This document shows positions 6,702 to 11,373 of a stretch of 11,373 bases of DNA, in pieces. Where the stretch lies: the NCBI GenBank assembly GCA_002345205.1, contig DDVI01000136.1, positions 1 to 11,373 of the forward strand, given 5' to 3'. The stretch's first letter is position 1. The number at the start of each line of letters is the position of its first letter. Below the pieces are notes generated by a model that ran no database searches, was not told the DNA's origin, and saw only the letters and a program-made list of their open reading frames with translations. This stretch comes from Bdellovibrionaceae bacterium UBA2316. Its GTDB lineage: Bacteria; Bdellovibrionota; Bdellovibrionia; Bdellovibrionales; Bdellovibrionaceae. The position numbers were made by a program, and so were the translations under genes.

Positions 6702-6940
6702 ATGACGAGAATTAAAGCTCTTTCTTCAAAACATTTGGTCTATAAAATCAATGAAAATGCCATAGGCCTCCTCATGTTCACGTTGAAGGAATGGGAGCTT
6801 CAGTTCGAATCAATTTGCTGACCTTGTCCCTTATGGACGATGAAACTGATTTTTCAAATTCGACTCTCAATCGAATTTTGAAGGTCGTAAAAGAAAATAG
6901 ATTATTACTTTTAGAAAGGTGGGAGGAGCTTCATGGCTAA
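6702..6940 (+). pseudogene. DUF4160 family protein, broken by a one-base frameshift
   Basis: Two frames join into one DUF4160 protein of about 79 residues. The first runs from ATG 6702 through KALSSKHLVYKINEN and, read alone, stops after 39 codons. The second, from 6761, reads HRPPHVHVEG, the family's hallmark PPHVHV, and ends FSNSTLNRILKVVKENRL plus LLLERWEELHG before TAA 6938-6940; this is the typical DUF4160 C-terminus. Between them only GC (6759-6760) is present where a codon GNC (for example GAC, giving NENDHRPPHVHV) is needed, so one base is missing. DUF4160 genes are often paired with small regulator-like genes and are suspected toxins; their biochemistry is not established. The end overlaps the next gene by 8 bases, arguing that the two were once one co-translated unit. 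Loss of function, sequencing error or recoding are all possible; there is no clear slippery site. Confidence 0.8.
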
Positions 6941-7157
6941 AAAAATAAAAACTGGTAGCGTAAATATTCCTATCGAAGATTTTGAAGATGAGAATATTAC
7001 GGCTCACATATCAATTCGATTGCCTTTGAATTTGGTCAAAGATCTTAAAAAGCTGGCGCTAAATGAAGATTATGAGGGCCGTTACCAAGTTCTTATTCGT
7101 GACATCCTGCAAGGATTTGCTGATAAAAATCGAATGAAGAAAAAGGTTACCGCTTAA
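6933..7157 (+). CDS. Ribbon-helix-helix (CopG-like) DNA-binding protein, probable antitoxin/autorepressor
   Basis: 74 residues. HISIRLPLNL (about 26-35) is the DNA-contacting beta strand, followed by VKDLKKLALNE and YQVLIRDILQGFADKN as the two helices, in standard ribbon-helix-helix layout. The N-terminal 20 residues are acidic. A strong ribosome-binding site, GGAGGAG, lies about 5 bases before the ATG, inside the end of the DUF4160 frame, which it overlaps by 8 bases. Such proteins bind palindromes as dimers, and the perfect palindrome at 6672-6689 is an obvious candidate target. The order here is toxin-like gene first, antitoxin-like gene second. If the DUF4160 gene is truly dead, this is a solitary regulator. 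Its 3' end overlaps a minus-strand coding remnant by about 11 bases. Confidence 0.8.
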   Translation: MAKKIKTGSVNIPIEDFEDENITAHISIRLPLNLVKDLKKLALNEDYEGRYQVLIRDILQGFADKNRMKKKVTA

Positions 7158-7457
7158 ATTCAGAAGCGTTTTGCCGAACAAAAGCTTCAGACGCTCCGAT
7201 TGCGATCGCAGTTTTACTAAATGAACCAGGCTTCAAAACCAGATTTAGCAGGTCCTGAGCCAATAAAGCCTTTGGTTCGGCCACCTCTTCGAAATCGAGC
7301 TCCAATAAAACTGACCCTGCCCCTGAAACCGGTTCTTCTACTTCGGGCTCTCGCGCACCAACTTAATTGCGTAAGTATCTAAAGAAACATTTTCCGAAAT
7401 CAGATTCAAAACTTCTATATTTTAATGTTACCCATCGGAAATTGTCAAAATGGCCAT
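7147..7457 (-). pseudogene. Degenerate coding remnant of unknown family
   Basis: Three minus-strand pieces together look like one decayed gene of roughly 100 codons. ATG at 7457 opens MAILTISDG and meets stops at 7428-7430 and 7422-7424. The same frame resumes IEVLNLISENVSLDTYAIKLVRES and stops at 7338. An overlapping frame from 7362 continues REPEVEEPVSGAGSVLLELDFE..., then ALLAQDLLNLVLKPGSFSKT and SEAFVRQNASEFKR, to TAA at 7147. The composition is convincingly protein-like and the frames overlap at RE(S/P), suggesting an indel near 7345-7356. I do not recognise the family. It converges on and slightly overlaps the RHH gene. The rest of the 7158-7539 gap shows nothing else except a small inverted repeat. 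A chance origin of these frames is not excluded. Confidence 0.35.
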
Positions 7458-7517
7458 TATTTATACACATACTCTTTCTCAAACGCAGTTATATTCCCCC
7501 ATATCTTGAATACAAAT

Positions 7518-7532
7518 TTGCATCTTTTGCAA
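7518..7532. repeat. Small inverted repeat just upstream of the 7540 gene
   Basis: TTGCA-TCTTT-TGCAA, eight bases before the ATG at 7540, where a ribosome-binding site would be expected; no AGGAG-like sequence is present. It may be an operator or leader hairpin, or chance in AT-rich DNA. Confidence 0.25.
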
Positions 7533-7539
7533 TTTAGAC

Positions 7540-8381
7540 ATGAAGGCTACAAATACGTGTTTTTTAATTATATTTTTTGGGTCATTGGCTTTTGGCCATC
7601 TTTTCTATTCGATCGATGACGCGACAAAAAACTTTCCCTTGCGGACGTCAACACACTCACCGACTTCCCCCTAAAACAGCCAACACATTTGTACCACTGG
7701 ATCAGTATATCATCTTTAAAAAAACTCTTAACTCGCGCAAAAGTGAATGCTGGTCAATTGCCTTTAAAATCTCTAGGCAATGACAACTATGTTAGTATTC
7801 TAGTAAGAGACGCCCCAATGTATAAAGACATTCCTGGGCTATTCACTTGGCACAACCCCATTGGCGCCACAGTTGGCGGATCGAATGAAATCTGCGGGAA
7901 CAACGAAGCAGTGTTGGCGCTAAAACTAAGACCGGGTTTACGAGTTGGGCTTTTGATAACAGAAGACGGCTATTCACAAGATCCAAAACTCTCAGATCCA
8001 TCGCTCGTGCAAAGATACGACATAATTTTGCATGTAAACACATTCGTCCTAAATAACGAACTTCTTACAGGTTTGCATGAGTGGATTTTACTTAATCCAA
8101 ATAGTGTCGAAAGCTTCACAGCCGATCCCCGCGAAACAGCAAAGGTCATGGCCGTTTACGAAAACGAACTGAAGAAACTAAAACCGAGCAAAAAAGTAAA
8201 AGGCCCCCTGATTTCTATACTTGCTGGAACTCAGCACGAAGGAATCTCGGCCTATAGTATCGATGCCGAACACGTAGCCGAACTTTCGGAAAAAATCCTA
8301 AAACTTCGAAGCAAGATTCCTGAAATAGTGAATAACGGCTGGGTTCCAACAAAAAATTTCTGTCGGAAATTTTATAAATAA
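7540..8381 (+). pseudogene. Secreted protein gene with a one-base frameshift in an A-run; possible ADP-ribosyltransferase-like fold
   Basis: The long frame is open from about 7632 to TAA 8379-8381, but the natural start lies in another frame. ATG 7540 encodes a signal peptide, MKATNTC then FLIIFFGSLAFG, followed by HLFYSIDDATK. At 7626-7631 there are six A's; with seven the frames join as DDATKKLSLADVNTL, giving about 280 residues. Without correction the first frame ends after 44 codons. In joined numbering the mature protein has LYHW (51-54), GLFTWHNPIGATVGG (100-114), EAVLALKLRP (123-132) and GLHEWILLNPNSVESFTADP (178-197). The order His, GLFT..NP, strand, E-W-I resembles the H-[YF]-E layout of ADP-ribosyltransferase-like folds. 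This is a weak visual inference, not a family match. A translation start inside the second frame (TTG 7689) would lack the signal. It converges on lysA. Confidence 0.65.
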
Positions 8382-8505
8382 CACATTCTTTCCAATTCTT
8401 GAAAAACCCTTTTAGAAAATCAAAAACATCGCGTTGTCTGAACGTTTTCAGCGCGACAATCACCCTCAGATCGCCCTCAGACCGTCCTGAAGCCACCTAC
8501 CCCTA
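8382..8505. other. Convergent gap between the secreted-protein gene and lysA
   Basis: Contains an imperfect stem (CTGAA-CGTT-TTCAG at 8438-8451, flanked by TTGT and ACAA) and a direct repeat of CCCTCAGA (8463-8470 and 8474-8481). The stem could terminate both convergent transcripts, but no T-tract follows on either strand, so this is uncertain. Confidence 0.3.
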
Positions 8506-9729
8506 CTATTGAAAATCAGCTGTGGAAACTTCGAGCGCTCGTTCTTGTAAATTGTAATCGCTCGACATCGTTGCAGCATACGCACCGCAATCACGAACTA
8601 CGACAAAGTCGTCTTGTTTGACTTCATTTAAATCGCGGTCTTTACCAAAGAAGTCGGCGCTTTCGCAGATTGGACCCACAACATCGTACGTCTTTAGCGA
8701 TCCTGAATCTTTCATCGCGTGAATGCTGTGGTAGGCTTCATAAAGCGATGGCCTTAACAAATGATTCATTCCTGAATCTAAAATAATAAATTCTTTGTGA
8801 GGCGTTTTCTTTACGTACTGAACTTGCGATATTAAAACTCCACAATGACCCACTAGCCAGCGACCTGGTTCTGACTGAATTTCAATTCCGGGAATATCTT
8901 TTTTTAGCGATTCTAGTTCCGAGAACACAACCGCTGCATATTTTTTCAGTAAATCATTTTCAGAAATTAAATCCTGTTTTTCATAATGAATTCCTAAGCC
9001 ACCACCAAAATCGAACCGATGGCATTCTGGAAATTCTTTTCGCAATTGCAAGAACAGCGGTTTTAACTTAGCTAGCGAGTCCTTCAAACTAGAGAAATCT
9101 AACATTTGCGATCCCAGGTGTAGCGAAATGCCTTTCACAGCGATCGAACCCGCGTGCTGTTTAGCTGCTGCGATAACATCATTTAGCTGACCAAAATCAA
9201 TCCCAAATTTACTATCTTTTAAGCCCGTTGCAATATAGGGATGGGACTTAATACTAATGTCAGGATTAATACGAAATACAACATTGGATTTTTTATTTAA
9301 CGATTTAGCCATTTCACCTATTCGCTGTAACTCGGGAATACTTTCGACGTTAATTTGGTGAATGTCGTTTCTAATGGCTAGTTCTAGTTCTTTACGAGTT
9401 TTACCAACGCCGCTGTAGACTAGCTGCTTATAACTAAAACCGCATTTCACTGCATGCTGAATTTCACCACCGCTCACAACATCAATACCAACGCCATTAT
9501 TTTTAAAAACTTTTAAAACATCCGGATGAGAATTGGCCTTTAAAGCATAGAACAAACGAACGTCTTTCAACGCGCCTTGCATTTGCGCCACGCGCTCTCG
9601 AATTAAGTCTAAGTTATAAAAAAACACAGGTCCCTGATAGTTTTTAGTCAATTGGCTTAATTTAAATTCAGTTCCGCCTGCAGCAAACACTAACTCACCG
9701 CTTTTATAAACCAAAAACTCTTTTTCCAT
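8506..9729 (-). CDS. lysA: Diaminopimelate decarboxylase
   Basis: Cytoplasmic PLP enzyme that decarboxylates meso-diaminopimelate to L-lysine, the last step of lysine synthesis (EC 4.1.1.20). 407 residues, near the usual 400-430. An alanine-racemase-like barrel holds the PLP lysine K64 in FYALKANSHPDVLK, then FGID (175-178), HLGSQM (204-209) and the phosphate-binding GGGLG (242-246). The beta domain follows, with SEPGRWLVG (286-294), the catalytic Cys in PICESADF (353-360), and GAYAATMSSDYN (382-393) contributing Tyr384. All expected motifs are present and the frame is intact. The ATG at 9729 has GGGAG about 11 bases upstream. It is transcribed divergently from the M14 and dapD genes across a 109-base spacer, so their expression may be co-regulated. 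It degrades the DAP made through DapD, and DAP is also needed for peptidoglycan. Confidence 0.96.
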   Translation of the reverse strand: MEKEFLVYKSGELVFAAGGTEFKLSQLTKNYQGPVFFYNLDLIRERVAQMQGALKDVRLFYALKANSHPDVLKVFKNNGVGIDVVSGGEIQHAVKCGFSYKQLVYSGVGKTRKELELAIRNDIHQINVESIPELQRIGEMAKSLNKKSNVVFRINPDISIKSHPYIATGLKDSKFGIDFGQLNDVIAAAKQHAGSIAVKGISLHLGSQMLDFSSLKDSLAKLKPLFLQLRKEFPECHRFDFGGGLGIHYEKQDLISENDLLKKYAAVVFSELESLKKDIPGIEIQSEPGRWLVGHCGVLISQVQYVKKTPHKEFIILDSGMNHLLRPSLYEAYHSIHAMKDSGSLKTYDVVGPICESADFFGKDRDLNEVKQDDFVVVRDCGAYAATMSSDYNLQERALEVSTADFQ

Positions 9730-9774
9730 GTACCAAAATCTCCCGAAACGATTTGTTTGAGAGTAATTCAGGTT

Positions 9775-9803
9775 TTTACAAAATGCTATTGAGTTTTTAT
9801 GCG
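9775..9803 (+). promoter_or_regulatory. Candidate promoter for the M14-dapD unit
   Basis: TTTACA (9775-9780), 17-base spacer, TATGCG (9798-9803), about 35 bases ahead of ATG 9839. It lies in the 109-base spacer shared with divergent lysA, whose own promoter must also be here but is not clear by eye. Confidence 0.35.
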
Positions 9804-9838
9804 ATTCTCATTAGGTTACTCCTCAGGATGGTTAGACT

Positions 9839-10501
9839 ATGAAAATGGAATTATTTGCCCGCACTCGAAAACTACTTCCAATATTTAAATACTCATTCGG
9901 TCAACAGGGACCGCGCGCCTTAATTATTGGTGGCGTTCATGGGGATGAACCTGAAGGCGTAATCGCCGCTCAAGGCGTACTCGCCGCACTGAACGCGTCG
10001 TTTAACTACAAGCTTCAAGTGACGGTAATTCCTGAATTCAACCCTGAAGGTATTCTAAACAAAATGCGTATGAATTCTGCGGGTGTTGATCTAAATAGAA
10101 ATTTGCCTACTAAAGACTGGTCACCCGTGGCCGCAAAAGAACGCTACTTTCCCGGCAAAGCGGCCAACAGCGAACCAGAAAATCAAGCCTTAGTGCAATT
10201 GCTCGATACTCAGAAGTTTGATTTAATTATTAGCGCGCATTCATGGAACCCAATGATCAACATTAACGGCCCCGGCTGTGAACCTGAAGCCGATGTTATC
10301 AAGAAACACACAGGCTATACAATTGAACCCGATATTGGCTACCCGACACCGGGAAGCCTTGGAACCTACGGTGGCAAAGAGCGCGGTATTTCAACGATCA
10401 CTTTTGAAATACAAAAAGATATCGACTTTCATGAAATTAACAAAATCCACGTGCCGGCACTACTCGAATGCCTAAAACAAACAGAAAAAAGGAATCACTA
10501 A
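9839..10501 (+). CDS. M14 family zinc carboxypeptidase/amidase, MpaA-like
   Basis: 220 residues, similar in length and motif order to E. coli murein peptide amidase A (MpaA, about 240 residues), which cuts the gamma-D-Glu-meso-DAP bond of muropeptides in the cytoplasm. Zinc ligands are His34 and Glu37 in GGVHGDEPEG and His134 in ISAHSW. NPEG (68-71) and GVDLNRNLP (82-90) supply the substrate-binding Asn/Arg. SEPENQAL (111-118) and TPGSLGTYGG (170-179) match MpaA closely, and Glu190 in ITFEI is the catalytic acid. No signal peptide, so it is cytoplasmic. The start has AGGA about 9-10 bases upstream; ATG at codon 3 is an alternative. It sits between lysA and dapD, one base before dapD, which fits release or recycling of DAP. 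An alternative is an amidohydrolase of succinyl-DAP replacing DapE; the MpaA-type motifs favour the former. Confidence 0.85.
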   Translation: MKMELFARTRKLLPIFKYSFGQQGPRALIIGGVHGDEPEGVIAAQGVLAALNASFNYKLQVTVIPEFNPEGILNKMRMNSAGVDLNRNLPTKDWSPVAAKERYFPGKAANSEPENQALVQLLDTQKFDLIISAHSWNPMININGPGCEPEADVIKKHTGYTIEPDIGYPTPGSLGTYGGKERGISTITFEIQKDIDFHEINKIHVPALLECLKQTEKRNH

Positions 10502-10502
10502 C

Positions 10503-11345
10503 ATGATCTTAGAAACTGTCATACAAAGAATTGATAAAGATTTAAAAGATGGAATGAACATCAATGACCTAACGTCTGAAGACACTTCGGCTATCAGAGA
10601 AGTGATTCAACTATTGGATCACGGCAAACTGCGAGTCGCCGAAAAAATTCCTGGCGCCACTGGCCCCCAAAGCTGGAAAGTAAACGAATGGGTTAAAAAA
10701 GCGATCCTTCACTACTTCCGCATTCAAAAAATGCAATTAATGGAAACAAACGAGTTTAACTACTTTGATAAAATCGCTCCTAAAAAATGGACTGGCGCAG
10801 AAGGTGTTCGCGTGGTCCCACCAGCAATGGCTCGCTATGGCTCGTTCTTAAACTCAGGCTGCATCATGATGCCGTCCTACGTAAATATCGGTGCGTATGT
10901 GGACTCGGGAACTATGGTCGATACTTGGGCCACAGTGGGCTCATGCGGACAAATCGGCAAAAACGTCCACCTATCTGGCGGCGTGGGCATCGGTGGTGTT
11001 CTTGAGCCCACTCAGGCGGCTCCAGTGATCATAGAAGACAGCGTCTTTGTGGGCTCTCGTTGCATTATCGTTGAAGGTGCCTTCATCGAAGAAGGCGCTG
11101 TCATCGGCGCCGGCGTCACAATTACCTCAAGCACAAAAATCCTAGACGTCTCTGGCCCCGAAGTAAAAGAATACAAGGCCTATGTTCCCAAAAACTCGGT
11201 CGTAATCCCCGGCACTATCAACAAAAAATTCGCCGCCGGCGAATACGGTGTAAACTGCGCTTTGATTATCGGCCAACGCAAGCCAAGCACAGACCTAAAA
11301 ACCTCCCTTAACGACACCCTAAGAGATTTCCAAATCTCGGTATAG
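10503..11345 (+). CDS. dapD: 2,3,4,5-tetrahydropyridine-2,6-dicarboxylate N-succinyltransferase
   Basis: Cytoplasmic trimeric enzyme that transfers succinyl from succinyl-CoA to tetrahydrodipicolinate, committing it to the succinylase branch of DAP/lysine synthesis (EC 2.3.1.117). 280 residues, against about 274 in E. coli. The helical N-terminal domain (1-95) includes ATGPQSWKVNEWVKKAIL. The left-handed beta-helix of hexapeptide repeats spans about 105-230, with VVPPAMARYGSFL, MVDTWATVGSCGQIG (138-152), HLSGGVGIGGVLEP (156-169) and VFVGSRCIIVEGAFIEEGAVIGAGV. The C-terminal strand region ends near PGTINKKFAAGEYGVNCALIIGQR. All are typical of DapD and no residue is obviously missing. One base separates it from the M14 stop; AAGGA within the end of that gene serves as ribosome-binding site, so the two are co-transcribed. 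A dapC/dapE partner is not in view. Confidence 0.96.
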   Translation: MILETVIQRIDKDLKDGMNINDLTSEDTSAIREVIQLLDHGKLRVAEKIPGATGPQSWKVNEWVKKAILHYFRIQKMQLMETNEFNYFDKIAPKKWTGAEGVRVVPPAMARYGSFLNSGCIMMPSYVNIGAYVDSGTMVDTWATVGSCGQIGKNVHLSGGVGIGGVLEPTQAAPVIIEDSVFVGSRCIIVEGAFIEEGAVIGAGVTITSSTKILDVSGPEVKEYKAYVPKNSVVIPGTINKKFAAGEYGVNCALIIGQRKPSTDLKTSLNDTLRDFQISV

Positions 11346-11353
11346 AACCAAAA

Positions 11354-11363
11354 GGTGCCAGGC
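11354..11363. repeat. GGTGCCAGGC motif after dapD, cut by the window edge
   Basis: GGTGCCAGGC flanked by A-runs right after dapD. A close relative, GGTGCCTGG, occurs at 1742-1750. Such motifs may belong to a dispersed intergenic palindrome family, but only a partial copy is seen here. Confidence 0.2.
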
Positions 11364-11373
11364 CCAAAAAATT

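Noticed and set aside
6672..6703. LexA (SOS) box
   Set aside because: Half-sites are ACAG-N6-CTGT, not CTGT-N8-ACAG, and the downstream genes are not SOS genes; an RHH operator fits better.
7425..7619. Plus-strand 64-codon frame ahead of the frameshifted secreted protein
   Set aside because: It overlaps the signal-peptide start at 7540 in another frame, lacks a ribosome-binding site and has random-looking composition.
7577..7783. Plus-strand 68-codon frame over the frameshift point
   Set aside because: Out of frame with both the signal peptide and the body; no start signals.
8215..8496. Minus-strand 93-codon frame downstream of lysA
   Set aside because: Mostly antisense to the 3' end of the secreted protein gene; no ribosome-binding site and no family.
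1..11373. CRISPR array or insertion-sequence ends
   Set aside because: No regularly spaced repeats and no transposase with flanking terminal inverted repeats were seen.

Overview
The window most resembles a genome of the Bdellovibrionota (Bdellovibrio-like predatory or deltaproteobacterial relatives). The evidence is a TIGR02147/DUF4423-type regulator, a family paralogously expanded in that group, followed by secreted proteins of unknown function, in AT-rich DNA next to a lysine/diaminopimelate (DAP) gene cluster. This assignment is inference; there is no rRNA or housekeeping marker beyond lysA and dapD.

Layout. (1) Positions 1-1727, minus strand: a small 65-aa gene translationally coupled to a large serine recombinase. 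An in-frame TGA splits the recombinase exactly where the zinc-ribbon/coiled-coil C-terminus begins; that C-terminal part stays open to the left edge. (2) 1728-2345: a gene-poor stretch with several inverted repeats. (3) 2346-6645, plus strand: a tightly packed likely operon of a TIGR02147 regulator and four proteins with signal peptides. Two of the four look like diverged paralogues; one keeps an His-Glu motif and the other has lost it. (4) 6664-7157: a probable type II toxin-antitoxin-like module, with a perfect palindrome between its -35 and -10, a DUF4160 gene broken by a one-base frameshift, and an overlapping ribbon-helix-helix gene. (5) 7147-7457, minus strand: a degenerate coding remnant. 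(6) 7540-8381: a secreted protein gene with a one-base frameshift in an A-run just after its signal peptide. (7) 8506-11345: lysA (minus), then divergently an MpaA-like M14 amidase and dapD (plus), all intact and colinear with their families.

How it works together. The right end is core metabolism. DapD commits tetrahydrodipicolinate to the succinylase branch of DAP synthesis, LysA turns meso-DAP into lysine, and the M14 enzyme between them probably releases DAP from muropeptides, so synthesis, use and salvage of DAP sit together. The left 8.4 kb is an accessory region with a recombinase, a toxin-antitoxin-like pair and three interrupted genes. The regulator plus secreted-protein operon is intact and is the best candidate for an undescribed system: a cassette whose first gene may control export of cell-envelope or extracellular proteins. 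Its function cannot be read from the sequence.

Caution: two of the disruptions are single-base indels and one is a single stop codon, so sequencing or assembly error must be excluded before any biological reading.
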